Source: Lanius collurio
Taxonomy: Eukaryota > Chordata > Aves > Passeriformes > Laniidae
Assembly (NCBI GenBank): GCA_020086605.1
Contig: JACBWW010000045.1
Location: 3,866,749-3,930,748 of the forward strand
Length of the DNA stretch: 64,000 bases
Direction of reading: 5' to 3'
A model generated the notes under the pieces. That model was not told the DNA's origin. It saw only the letters and a list, made by a program, of their open reading frames with translations, and ran no database searches. The position numbers and the translations under genes were made by a program. Below are positions 13,144 to 25,137 of this stretch, piece by piece. Position 1 is the first letter of the stretch. Every line of letters begins with the position of its first letter.

Positions 13144-15159
13144 CTTAGTAGAAATTAAATCATTTTTAGCTTCTCTGTACTGCTTCACTGTTTTTCCAGA
13201 TAGTTTTATTGAGAATGTTTTCATGAATCAGACCCCCATTAATTTTTTAAAATAAAATAGAAGCACTTTCTGCAGTTCTGTTGTGGTATCTGAATACCTC
13301 TTTAGGAAGCAGGCAGAAAAGTACCCACCCTGTCTCATACAGTAGTGAGAGTATCAGACACAGATACCTCCTAGAGATGGCTCAAATCACAGTTATTGCG
13401 TGAGGGACTTCTACTTTTGCACTTCCCATAACTTTTAGTGCCTGTTCCTATTTATTATTAGTTTTAGAACTTCTAAATTTGCATATAAACTACTTAGAGA
13501 ACCTCAGCTTTCAATGGTGAGACTTGAAGGAAAACAAGCAACACCAATCTCTTCAGTGTCCCGTGGCCCTTTCTAGAGGAGGAAAGCTGGGAAGTGTGAT
13601 TTTTAGGCATTTTCAGTATTTCAAAATTGAAAGAAAAATAGAAAGGTGCAAAATGGAACTTGAAAAACATGCAAATTTTATTTATTCTTATGATAATCAA
13701 GAATGATAAAGCATGGCCTCTGCCCAGGCTGCCAGGATACACAACACAGAGCTGGCATCTAGAGCAGAAATACCCGGGTGTAATTTAGGTGTGTGTGCCT
13801 GGGAAACCATCCATGGGCTGTGAGCTGGGATACCTGGAGAGAGTCATGTGGGGGGGTTGTGGATGGGGAAATCCTGGGGGAATTCTGACCCAACCAACCA
13901 AGCTGGTGGTAAGGGAACCGTGTGTGGTAATGAGTCAGATCTCTGCTGGATTTTCACTGATTGAGATTTTTTAGGATGGACACAGTGATCATGTGTTGTG
14001 TTTCATTGATGAAGTTATAATACAGGTGTAATATTCCACTGGAGTCCCAGCTCTGAGCAATTCAGTGCTGTTAAGGAGTGTTTTTTTCTAACAGAAACTC
14101 CAGTCACAAAGAGAAAAAGTTCAGGTTTGTGATGCTTAAGAACAGACTTCCACTGACGTTTTCTCTGAGACCTTTCTCGCTGAAAATCCCTGGGGATTTG
14201 GGTGTGGAGAGTCCATGCTGGAGTGTCAGAGCCGTAGTGCACCGGGGCTGTGTGCCCTGCCAGGTGAGCTGTGCCCGGGCTCTCCTGCTGCCGGCGTGGG
14301 CACTGCCCCGAGCGTTGCCATAGGGACCAGGTTCTCCTTATCGGCTCCAACAACTTCATGTATGATTAATGTTAATTGCCCATTTTGCATGGATGACTTT
14401 TTTCCTGCTGCTGAATTGGCTCCTGTTGCCTTTGATGTGGCTGGTGATCCAATGTCCTGCCATGGCCAGACAAGTGATCAGTTTGCCAGCGCCGAGAGGA
14501 GACAGAATCAGGTTGCTGCGGGGTCAGGGTTTGCTTCTCTTCTTAAACACTGAAAGGTCAAGCAGAGTTTAACTACCACTGGCATCTTTGAAATGTTGTA
14601 ATAAATGCCAAAGCAAGGAGATTATTTTAAGTCCGTGCTGCAACTAAAAATGTGAAGGTAACAGGGAAGAATTGTAACTCATCAAGATGTTACATTTATT
14701 GGTAAAGACTTCAAAAAGTACCTTGCACAATCACTAGGGGGTATTTAATGATCTTTGAAGAGAAGAAAAATTTTAATTTCTGGTTCCTGTTCCAGTTTCA
14801 GGAAAGTAACTAAAATTGAGGCTGGGTGGGTGTGTTTTATTTAGCTTAAGTGTTATTTTTGTTATGGGATTTTTTTTTTCTCCTCTTGAGCACTTGCACC
14901 ACTTACTGCTGCTCTTATCAGGGCAATTTACACAGCATGTCATATAGGACTTCAGTATTTCTCCTTTAAGCCTAATAAAATACGTTGCTATTGAAGAAAT
15001 CTGTGATACCTGTGAGAGCTTCCTAAATCACAGGTCTAGCATATTTTTGTACCAAATAGCTCCAGCCTCATGAAATCAATAATTAATTTATTAACTGGAT
15101 CTCTTTTGAAAAAACAAAATCAGCAGTCCTGGCGTGGCTGCCTCCTGCCAATTCATAAA

Positions 15160-15410
15160 TAGTAGATGACAAAAATGAAAAGCGTAGAAGTAAAATTCAA
15201 ATCTTAACGATCAAAGTATCGGGTACCTCATCTATCACAACTTGGAATAAACATATCACAGAAAGTGTCATATCTCATTGACACTGCAAAACATAATGCT
15301 TTCCCTTGTTATCTAGCGAGCTGCCAAGGCTACAGAGTTTATAGGCTGCTAAGATAATGTGCTGGTGGTAATCCACTTGACTTGCAGAAATATGAAGTAC
15401 TGTTGAAATA
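15160..15410. promoter_or_regulatory. Candidate conserved non-coding element
   Basis: This repeat-free block has a balanced, non-simple composition unlike the flanking AT-rich drift. It holds recognisable short factor cores close together: ATCAAAG (TCF/LEF type) near 15210, two TATC/GATA-type cores (catctatcac, gttatctagc, taagataatg) between 15230 and 15355, and 'ggtaatccac' near 15368. DACH-family genes are known to sit among many deeply conserved non-coding developmental enhancers, which makes an intronic element plausible. The call is inferred from composition; no alignment was possible. Confidence 0.3.
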
Positions 15411-15689
15411 TATTTCTACTTGGTTTATTCTTTGCTCTCAAGAGGGTAGGATGCTATTTCAGTTCCTCTAAAGAAGCTCAGAGAATGAAAAGGAAAACAT
15501 CAGGATAAATTATGCTAAATGGTGGACTAGACCCCAGAGGAAATCATGCTTCTGTGGTACAGTATTCCTCCATTTATCTTACAAATGTTACATCTAATGT
15601 TAATTTTGTAAAGGGAAAGCATTCAAAGGTTCATCTGATCCTTTTAATAGCAGTTTTAGTGCTGTAGTGTTATTTGTCAAACTCCTGCC

Positions 15690-16290
15690 ATCATAACTAA
15701 CTTGCCTAGTTTTGGCAGACCATTCATACAGAAAATATTTTGGGCTACTAATACATAACATTTTATTTCACAAAACACAAATAACCTAGTAATTACACTC
15801 CAAAACTTAACAAATAATTGCCAGCAAGCAATTACCATTCAATTAAAGAGTAATTACATGGTTATTTGTGCCCTGTAAAATAAAGCATTACTGAAATCAG
15901 TAGTGCAATCAATATTTTAGCAGAAACAGGATGCTGCAGTGATGGACCTTTCAACCTGTGCTGATTAAATTGTCATCCAAATAACAGTTTCCTAGTTAAA
16001 TCACCACATGTTTATTTGTCTTGATTAATATGCAAATTCTCTTCTGATTCTAGTAAATCTCCTATATTTAAAAGCACAAAAGTAGAGCACTGTCATACAT
16101 CAGCAGTGATGTGCTGCATGTTTCCACTGATTAATTACATTTCACAAAGCATTGATGAATTAGTGGGTTTTATGAAATAAGGTTGTCTATAATGAGCATA
16201 AAATAGAGTTACAAAAGATGGAGCTGATCAGTAACTTTAAGGAAATCACAAAAAATAACCTTATTTCATGTATTGATTCAAATTAAAAAT
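15690..16290. promoter_or_regulatory. Candidate conserved enhancer with homeodomain and POU sites
   Basis: The block is dense in homeodomain cores: gtaattacac (15790s), gcaattaccattcaattaaagagtaattac (15829-15855 region), ttgattaatatg (16021-16032) and gattaattacat (16129-16140). A perfect octamer ATGCAAAT sits at 16030-16037, fused to the ATTAAT core, which is the composite layout seen in many neural and placodal enhancers. There are no interspersed repeats and no long homopolymers across about 600 bases. It lies about 4 kb upstream of the DACH2 exon at 20149. Function and conservation are inferred; transcription factor cores in AT-rich DNA also arise by chance. Confidence 0.4.
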
Positions 16291-17149
16291 CCTTGGGGAT
16301 ATCAAGGGAATGTATAAAACTTTGAGAGAAAAAAATAATAAAATTAGCTCTCAACAGGAGTGGAAAATAAAGAAGAAAAGAGACATTAATGAACAGTTTC
16401 TCAACATTTTACTGTATAAATTTCAACTGTCAAATACATTGCTCAAAATGTAATTTATATTATGACAAATTTAATTTCAACCAAAGTTTTAAAAATGAAC
16501 AACATTCAGATTAGTTCATTTTTCTCCTTCAAGAATTAGTGATTTTGTGGGGGTGGGGTGGAGAGGATGACAAGAATGACTTCATAACCATGGTGTAAAT
16601 GCAGGTAAAAAACCAAAACCTTCAGTCCTCCTCACTTTCAAGTAACTGATGACTCAAGGAGTTCTTGGGTTTGAGAAATGCCAATAGAATGTTAATCAGT
16701 AGAGACTTTATTTAGTAAAAAGAATAAGATTCCTGAAGGTATACGTGAGAAACAATATTGTAGCTCTGTTTTAGCCTCCATGGTTTCACTTGGGACCATA
16801 ATTTTTGTTTTTTAAGAAGTTTTTTAAAAGATACCTATAAACTAGCAGTTCCTAACTGAATTAGTATCTAATTTAGATGTGGGTAGTTTTCCATTTACAA
16901 AGATCTATTGATGGCAAGTAAAAAATTTGTGTAGAGATTTTAGACTCTCAAAGAAATGCATTTAAAATCGTTTGAAGGTGATTGTTCCTGTTTATGCCTC
17001 CTTTGTTACCAATGAGGAAAAGATTTTTCTACACTTCTTGAATATGTAACTTTCTTGAGTGAGAGAAAGGAAAGTGTGAAAAAGAAAATGCAGTAAAAGG
17101 GCAGGGTGACAAAAGATGAGAAGTAATATTAAATAAAGTTAATATTTAT

Positions 17150-17180
17150 ATGCTAATGCTATTAGCATTTATATGCTAAT
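17150..17180. repeat. Triple ATGCTAAT motif with palindromic arrangement
   Basis: ATGCTAAT at 17150-17157 and its exact reverse complement ATTAGCAT at 17161-17168 form an 8-bp palindrome with a 3-base spacer; a third ATGCTAAT follows at 17173-17180. The motif differs from the POU octamer by one base. It could be a clustered homeodomain/POU binding site or just a local inverted duplication. Confidence 0.7.
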
Positions 17181-18644
17181 ACATAATCACAAATCATGTT
17201 TAACTCTCCCCAAATGATAATTCTGCTTGCCTTGGGTTTGCTGTGCAGTGCTTGTATTAGCAATTTTTTCTGTATTGTGGAGGTTGCATACATTTTAAAT
17301 TGTAAATGTGAAAATTGGTGGATTTTTAGACCATGCAGATAAGAGGAGATGTTGGGGAACTGTTGAGATACCAAGCAGTGACATTCCATGGCTTGGTGGT
17401 GCCAGCAGCAGGTTCACAACATAAACCCCATAAAAACCTTACATCTGCTGGTGCTTTGTGCATATCAAATTAAAACCCCAAGATTTCGAGCAGACATTTG
17501 TATCCTGTCTGTCTGAAACTCCTGGTTTCATGTTTAAACAGAAATGCCAGAAAATGTGTTTCTGGCCCAAGCTGGAAGTGTTTGGACTCAGATCCGGTGC
17601 TTTCTGCGAGTTCTGGTGTTCTCCTCAGCTGAAGGTGTTCCTTCCTGATAGGTGACATGTCTCTGGGAATGCCCAGGGAGTCCAGCTGGAAGCGTGAGGC
17701 ATCTGCTGCAGTGCTGGGGGCTCTGGGATTCCTGCCCTTGGCTGGGAACCAGACACAGGGCACAGCAAACTGCAGAACTCGGTGTTACAGACCCAGACAG
17801 GTCCTTGCAGGTGTGTCGCAGTCAGCTGTGAGCAGCATGCAGCCTGCAGTTTTTCATTTAAAAGATGAGAGACAAAGGACCTAGATTTTATTTGAACAGA
17901 TTCAGCTGGGAACAATTCCATTCAAATTATCATGGCTACAGCTGTGAAAGTCAGCCCAGAATCCGGGCCCTAGGAGTTCCTGCTTTATAGGAATACTCAC
18001 TAAAAAGGGCTTTCAGTAGGGTAGAGTACAGTTCTTTTTTTCAGTCTATTAGACTGAAAGGGCTCCCAAAAGGACCCCAATCCCAGACACTCCCAAGTGC
18101 TGTATATTCCCAGTGGAACATTCCTTGCCTGTGTAAGGGAGGAGGATATAAATACAGTCAGCAGCACCCTGGAAGGGAATGGAGTAAGTTTTTGATGTGA
18201 ACTTCTCTTTCTTCATCTCTGGGGCTTTCCACGTGGGTCAGTGCTGAGGCACAGGTGTCACATCTGCCTGTGGGACATGCTGGGAAGCACCTTAAGCTGT
18301 GCTCTGCTGAACCTGTGGCCCACGGGTTGTGCTCAGAGCCATCAACACGAGCAGCTGTCAGGGCAAAAACGGCAGGACCAAGGCTGAGACTCCACAGCCC
18401 CATCTCCTCATCCTCTGAAAACACAAATCAGAACGAAAAATTCTCTTCATAAGATCTTTTAAAGCTGTTTGTTGCATTTTGAACATGTTTTGCTTAGATT
18501 AATACCAACATATGGAGTTTTCTGCAAAAGATTTGTTAGTATTTGAGCTCAAGAAGAAAATGTTTTGTTGTTTTGTTGATTGAGCTCTTCCACTGGAGAA
18601 AGCTGCTAATTTTAGCTGGTTTGTAGGGTTTTTTTTCAGAGACA

Positions 18645-18667
18645 GTAAGTGCCAGCTAAGCACTTAC
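18645..18667. repeat. Perfect 8-bp inverted repeat (GTAAGTGC / GCACTTAC)
   Basis: GTAAGTGC at 18645-18652 and GCACTTAC at 18660-18667 flank a 7-base spacer. The stem does not extend further, so it is too short for a microRNA precursor. No function can be assigned. Confidence 0.6.
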
Positions 18668-20148
18668 ACATGCCTGTGGATTACAGGCTCCTGCAATTCA
18701 AAAGAACAACGATTCCTGTTTGTTCAAAACCCCCACGTATCAACCTAACACTGTTTGTTAGACAATTTTGTTGTGCAGGGGATGACTTCAGCAGGTGATT
18801 TTAATAGAGAATGCATGTGTGCGTCAAACTTCCTGTGGAAATCAAATGTTCTTACTTTATTATAGCCCAGTGGTTCTTGTAGCAAGCTTTACTGCACAGA
18901 CATCATAGTATGATAAACAACTGAAAGCATCAAAAAGAAAAATGGAAAAAATACAGAATAAAATGAAATTCAAAATGGGCAAACTCAAAGCTAAAAAGAG
19001 GGGGAATGGTTTTATAGAGATAAAATAATAAACCAAAAAAATGATTTTGTGCTACTTTGATGTACAGTAAAACAAAATAACACTAGCACTGTGTGAAAAA
19101 TGAACAGGTTAATGGTACCTCTGTGTAGTGCTGCTGGAAGTTGTCTTCATTTAAATGCAGAGTTTGTCATACATTGATGGAGGGCTTTGCCACTGTAACT
19201 TGATAGAGTGAAGTTTAACTTAAATTTCTTTGTGAACTAGGAGTCATTTTGGAAATGCTTTCTATTCAAACCTCATTCATTGTTGCAGCTTAGTTATTTT
19301 ATACAGTGTTTCACTCTATGTTGTCAAAAGCTCTATTATTCAACAGAGTAAAATCTGTTTTGACCAAAGAGAAGCAGCAATACTTTACCAAACATGAGGA
19401 GGTTGCATTTTTAATAGATGGCTTGGGGAAGAGTCGATTCAAATGGGTTTTTGACCTGTAAATCTGTGTTATGATGGCTGTGCAGGATGGGACATGTGCA
19501 CACACTGATGGAAGGGGTGAAGGTGATAGTTGAAAACAAGAGTTCAGTGGAACCGGTCTGGAAACAGACCTTTGACATTTTGGATTAAAATCTGCAGCCA
19601 TAATTCCTAAACTGGTGAGTTTTTTGGCAGGTTGGGTTTACACCTGGTGTAATCCATGACAGTCATACCCACCAGTCAATCTGTGAAGGTAACTGGTGAG
19701 CTTTGCACAGCTCAGTGTTCAGTTAATGATGCCCTTCAGAAGGAGGCAGGTACCTGCCATGGCCCAAAGGCAAGGTTTGAGGTGATGTTGCATTCAGGAT
19801 TTCTGCTCCTCATCTTCAGGCATCGCAGTTTGTCATTTCCTGTGCTTCAGGTGCATGGCACAGACTTTGGAGCAGTCACTGCCATGGCCCCTCTCCACCA
19901 GCCACCTGTGAGGTCATGGAAGCCTTGGATAATGGAAAACCTTACTGTTGGCTCATGTGAAACCTCTGCAGTTCTTCAGTGTTTAATCAAACGATTTTGG
20001 AGGGTTTTTTTTCCCAGGCAGGAATTTCTAATATTTATTTTCGTGTATCACTGATGGTTCATGCATTTTATTCAAATCGATGCCATGTGTAGGAAGCAGA
20101 TATTTCCCAAAGAAAACGTTGTTTTCATTTCTGCTCTTGTCCCACCAG

Positions 20149-20264
20149 CTCCCGCCCAGGAAGACCCCCCAAGCGCTCCCTGGGAGTGGCGATCCAGGAA
20201 AATGCACGGCTGCTGCCCCACGGAGTTCCAGGCCTCTTATCACCAGGGCTTATCTCTCCGACAG
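20149..20264 (+). CDS. DACH2: DACH2 internal exon: linker after the Dachbox-N domain, AT-hook-like motif
   Basis: DACH2 is a nuclear transcriptional cofactor of the dachshund family that works with SIX and EYA proteins in eye, muscle and limb development. The exon is bounded by a strong acceptor (pyrimidine-rich tract ending cccaccag, AG at 20147-20148) and the donor ACAG|GTAATA (GT at 20265). Its first base completes a codon begun in the previous exon, 38 codons follow from 20150 to 20263, and the last base opens a Gly codon. The peptide starts SRPGRPPKRSLGV, continues through QENARLLPHGVPGLLSPG and ends LISPT. This matches the DACH2 region directly after the Ski/Sno-like domain. RPGRPPKR has an AT-hook-like GRP core flanked by basic residues, which could serve DNA contact or nuclear import. 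From memory human DACH2 reads GVLQEN where this reads GVAIQEN, so a one-residue insertion is possible. DACH1 differs here (PPKRTQS type), which favours DACH2. Confidence 0.93.
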
Positions 20265-21879
20265 GTAATAAAATCCATCAGATGATCAGGCTCATCTCTT
20301 CATACTGCACAGCAGTTAAAATAAACTAATATTGATCTAACTGCCTTGTCCTTCAGGGCTTTTGCAGGCTTTAGCAGAGGTTACATTATTGGATTTTTTT
20401 GAGCCTTCATGAAAACTCTGTTTTGTTGCTGCAGTGACTGAAATCTAATGGATTTGTAATTTAGTTCTTTATTAATTGTAATTTCCTTACAGGAAATTCC
20501 ATTAAATGTGTTATTTTAGTAAAAGCAGAAAAAAAAAATACAAAAAAACCCCAACCTGAGAAGCTGAACTATTGTCTGGGAGGCCTGTAAGAGGCATTTC
20601 TTCCTTTGAAATGTGTGTGTGTTTTAGTTCTCGTGGGATCTGAGCAGCGTGGCTAATGCCTGGTGTATTGTAACCCCATTAATGTGTGCTGGGGAAAGGC
20701 AGAGATGCTTGTACGAATTACAGAAGAAACACTTGAAAAGCAGATAAGTCCACATTGCCACAGTGCATTGTGCTTTAATAATCTGCTTTCAGTATCATCA
20801 AGTGAGAAAACTAGCATGGAAATATGTGGAATTATAAACATAATTTAATGCATAGTATTTAATTTCACCTCATTAATTTATTAATAGGGTTTAAATTAAA
20901 TCTTGTGCTATCCTGATGAGTGTTTTAATTTTTTATTAATTGCTGTATGCTAAAGGTAAGTTGATTTTCATAATAAACTATACTCACAGGCTGTATTCAT
21001 AAAGGTAGTTGCTTGAATATTCAACAGGCTTAGCAGTTTTAGGACTGCTGTCAAAGTCTGGTCTAAATAAATTGTAACTTCCTAATAAGCAAACGTAGTG
21101 AAGTGTTTAGGAGAATATAAAGTCATAGAATAAGTAACAGGAAAAGCAGAATTAAAAAAGATCCTTGCTGGGAGTAGAGTGCCGTCTCTCCTGATCTCAG
21201 AGATCGCTCTCCATGCAGAACCTGGGCACTGCAACTGAGTGACACAGCAAGAACCTGAATTTCCTGCAGCTCCAGGCGTCCCCAGGATCTCACAGGGAGC
21301 CAGTACCTTCCCCAAGGAAGGAAGAACATTCCCAAGCAGCAGTCCCAGCAGCCGTAGCTGGAGCAGTTAACCAAGTGTGACAGCATTTGGCCAGAGCCAC
21401 ATGCCCCAGTTGGGCTGCTGCAGCTTCGAGCACTGCTCATGTTTGTGACAGGGATCCAGAACTGTGATTTCCCTCCTAGAGTTTACAAATGAGGGAGTTT
21501 TTAGTATCTCTGTTGTGTTCGCAGCTCAGGAATTTCATGGATTTGTGTTTGTTATTACTGATAATCTGGAAAGCACAAGAGCCTCCTGCATTGAGAAGTT
21601 CCTCTCTGAAATCCAGAATATTGCATGTTACTGCTCCGCTCTGTGTGAGTGTTTGCAAATAGGACACCGAGTTACACAGACTGCCATGTTGCTTTAAACC
21701 GGGAAATATTTTAGGATGCAGCGTGCTGGGGATGCACAGTGAAGTATCACAGACACATTCTGTGTCTCACAGATATTTTGGGTAGCACACAGTTTGAGTA
21801 GAAGATTATTAAGTTGAATTTCTGGGCTGTTGGGAGTTGTCTGGAGCCTGAAGTGTGAGTGGGCTCCAGCACAGGGAGG

Positions 21880-22120
21880 GAGCGCTGTCTCGGGGCTGTC
21901 ACCTCCCTGCCCTCGGGAAGACCTCGGCGTACCCAGCGCCACGAGTGGCAGACAGTGTGTGTGGAGCAGCTGACGGGGCTCGGGAGCAGCTTGGGGCCGG
22001 GGGAAATGCCCTTCTCCATCCCCCGGGGCTGCAGACCGGGAGCGGCCCCGCGCTGAGGCGGCCCCGACGCCGGCCCACAGCAGGACGGCTCCCCAGCGCT
22101 CCCGCAGGGCCGCAGCTCCC
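21880..22120. other. CpG-rich islet in the large intron
   Basis: By eye about 23 CpG dinucleotides fall in some 240 bases that are strongly G+C rich, inside a region where CpG is otherwise rare. It lies about 1.6 kb downstream of the exon ending at 20264. Both strands stay open for more than 100 codons, which is expected from GC-rich sequence with few stop codons; none of the frames resembles a known protein. It might be an alternative or antisense promoter, an unmethylated regulatory CpG island, or a GC-rich mobile element fragment. No TATA box or initiator is convincing. Confidence 0.5.
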
Positions 22121-25119
22121 CAGGGGCTCTGGGGCCTGTCTTGGTCCCAAGGAGAGGACAGAGAAGGGTTGGGGAGTTGCTGAGCAAGGAGAGGTGCCAA
22201 AAGAGCCTCTTGTGAATGAACTCCGTGGGGATTTGAGCTGTTGTGGCTCTTGACAAAGCACCCCAGATATGAAGTCCCCATTAGCTTCATTGATGCCTCC
22301 TTACACTTAATTACTGATTGCTTTGCTCTGGGTGCCTTCAGTACTTCGGGATTGGATTCTTTCCTTTGGCTGAAATAAGAACCAAATGCATTTTAACACT
22401 TGTGACAGAACAGAGGTTTTTCTTCCAGATTTCCAAGTGGTGGGCAATAGACTGGAATAAAAGTTGCTCCCAGCTCCCATGGGGATGTTTGGATGGCTTT
22501 GGGAGGGGGGAGCAGGACCAGGGCTGAGGAGAGTTTGCAGCATGGTAGGGCTGGGTCCATGCCTACCAGAAGAGCAGAGACTGATAGGGAGGCAAGAAGG
22601 AGTTTTTACATTGTGAGGGCTTCTTTGGTTATCGCTCCCTCTAACTGCAGTGTAATTGCCAGAAGCATTTCTTCTGGATGTCTTCTTGTCCTTGATAATC
22701 CTTGTGTCCGATCTTGCCCATTCTTCCTGCAGCACAGATATGCAGATGTTTATGTTAGTCTGCCTACATTATTGTAATTAAAAAAAACAAACTCATTTTT
22801 ACTGTCTCCCTCATTTACTGTGTCCAGCTTAGCATCTGAATTTTCTTCAGATAAGCTCATTTTAGTAACAGGCTCCATATCAGGAAATGCAGCATGATTC
22901 ATCCACCATTGCATTTTTTCATTTTTACCTCCTCTTCAGCCTGCTGTCAAGTTAAAGTGGAGGCACTGGCATCCAGGCTGGCTCCTGCTTAGATGGATGG
23001 GTCTCGAGAAGTCGCAGTTGTGGCTGCAGAGCTCGCAGCTCTGTCTGGAGGGGGTATTACAGAGTGATGATTAGTAACTTCCTGCAGACTCAGACGAGCC
23101 ATCTGTGTTTCCACTCCTTGAAATGTGCTGTTATTTTCATCACCCATTTGGTTTGTGTCAGCTCAGTTTACATGGTCATTTTCACATAATAAACAGGTAG
23201 TTAAATTAGGCACACTGCATTTCCCAGTGTGGAGGGGATTTTTTTTGACCTCTTGGCACAGTGAGCTCCATCTACTCTTATACCGTAGTAATGTGTGAAG
23301 GAGCTGCAAGTGAAGCCTCGACCTTTTTAAATGTTTGTAGGTACTTTCCACCTTGGGGGAATGGGAATATTTGGGTTACATCTGGGTTAGTGCCTGAGAA
23401 AGATGAGGTGGTGTGTGTGGGATGCACGCCACTGGGAAGGGCTGTGGAGGCAGCACAGGAACTGTGCCCTCACTGCATCCTTCAGGAGCTGGTGTTTTAA
23501 GTACGGTCCATTTTATGTTAACTTAGGAGAAAGTGTTTTTCTTTTTGTATTGGTGTAGGAAATGTGGGAATCAGCGTGGTGCCCCTGCCTGCTGTGAGGG
23601 CAAAGCTAAAAACCCACATGTCACAGAGGGATGGTCATCAAAGGCTCAGTCCTTCAAACAATGCCGTGTGATGAAGTGGCATGAACAAAAAAAAGGCTTT
23701 ATCTCCTATTAATGTACAAGTCTTTATCATCAGTGTATCTTAACAGGACAGCTGGGACTTATCTGTGGAATAGATTCTCAAGGAAGTTTTGGGGTCTGAA
23801 GCACTAGTTTGCTGTGTGGAGAGAAGCTGAAATCTGTTACATGATTGAAGCCAATGCTTCAGCAAACTGTTCATATGGAATGAAGCTGAAAGAGTAGTTG
23901 GATCTTTTGATAGTTACTTGTACAACTCCAGTCCTCCTACCCCTCATTTAGGTTGTCCTTAAAAAAGGGTTAGAAAACCCCTCTGCCTTCCTTACCATTT
24001 TTCTCTACTCAATCTGCAGAATGGCTGCTATTATTTCAATAAAAACGTTTTGGGGACTGCTTCATTTTATCTTCAAGGTATTGCAGAGGGTGGCTCGTGG
24101 AGAAAATCAGCTCGTCGCTAGAACTTTGTCAGATCGTGGTTCGGGGCACACAGCTGCTGTGTGGGGCAGTTCTTCCAGGGTCCCAGTGGGATGGGATCTC
24201 TGACTGGGGAGGGTGGATGTCAGGGGATGATGGGGCACAAGCCTGTTTAAACATTCCTGTTGGCATTTTCTGGGCTGTGCTGCCCTGAGCTGTGGCAGCC
24301 TGGCTGGGAGGTCAGGAGAAGGATCACAGTGAGGATTTAGGGCTGGGAGCTGCTGAGGGCTCAGCACAGGGCTGGGAGGAAGCCTGGCTGCTGGGGAAAT
24401 GCATGAGGAGAGGAAAACAAGGTGTTTTCAGGTGGATACTCAGAAGCAAACCACCTGCATTGCCAATGTGTAAGATAAACTGCTATTTTCATTATCACTA
24501 TGTTAGTTTCACCCCTCTTGAAATGATTCTTTTATTTCATGAGCAGTTAAAATAGACACTGTTTAGACATGTCTAGAGTTTTTAAGAATGCAGTGTGTAA
24601 AATATTGACTCATTTGTACAGATACAAATACTTTTTTCAGAACAGTTTTGTCTTATTAATAGTTAAAAGAATCTGTTGTGAACTTAATAGTTTCAGGTAA
24701 TTAATAATTCAGTGGAGTTAATATTTTAATAGCTGCACCAAGTCACATCATTGTGGGACTCAAATAGAGCAGCTCACAGGATATGGTAACTTCATGTGCT
24801 CCTTCAATTCAGCAGCGACAGCAGCAGCCACTTCAGTTTTCGTACAGAAAAGGGAGGATAAAACAGGATTTGCTGCAGTCTGTAGGCATTTTGATGTGGC
24901 ATCTCTGTGTTAGAGGAATGAAGGAGGCTGGAGGCTTTTGGGGTCTCTGGTGTCTGGTTGTGTTTATGAAGGCGGGCACACATCAGCCAGCACAGCCTGT
25001 GGCAGCTCCTGCTGCCAGCGATCCCACGGACCCTCTCCTCCCTTCCAGCATTTAACTGAACATTTCTCTCTGTTTACATCCTATTTCTGTGGCTCATTTC
25101 ACTGTTTACAATTACCCCC

Positions 25120-25137
25120 TTTTTTTTTTTTTTTTTT
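25120..25137 (+). repeat. Poly-T run (18 T) ending in CAG
   Basis: Eighteen T preceded by ttaccccc and followed by CAG mimic a splice acceptor. The downstream sequence has no coding potential resembling DACH2, so it is listed as a homopolymer. Confidence 0.8.

Larger units (their letters stand above)
1..20148 (+). other. DACH2: DACH2 intron (3' portion) upstream of the first exon in the window
   Basis: No coding exon could be supported here. The exon that should precede, encoding the end of the Dachbox-N domain, was looked for by its expected protein motifs and is not in this stretch, so it lies upstream of the window. Contents I can name are two CR1 3' ends in the first 450 bases, short tandem and simple repeats (3603-3639, 7342-7366, 8562-8640), poly-T and poly-A runs (1600-1616, 13125-13143), a G-run cluster (13850-13880), an inverted repeat around 17150-17180, a hairpin at 18645-18667, and AT-rich blocks at 15160-15410 and 15690-16290 that look like candidate regulatory elements. 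The rest is plain AT-rich intronic sequence in which I see nothing specific. Assignment to this gene follows from the exon at 20149, which begins in mid-codon behind a good splice acceptor. Confidence 0.8.

Noticed and set aside
18645..18667. microRNA hairpin
   Set aside because: The stem is only 8 bp and does not extend; a pre-miRNA needs a stem of more than 20 bp.
20061..20285. 74-codon ATG frame overlapping the first DACH2 exon
   Set aside because: It is in a different frame from the exon. The DACH2 frame (codons from 20150) gives the conserved SRPGRPPKRSLG peptide.
21694..22290. Frames of up to 198 codons over the GC-rich islet
   Set aside because: GC-rich DNA has few stops; open frames exist on both strands at once with Pro/Gly/Ala/Arg-rich random composition and no domain.
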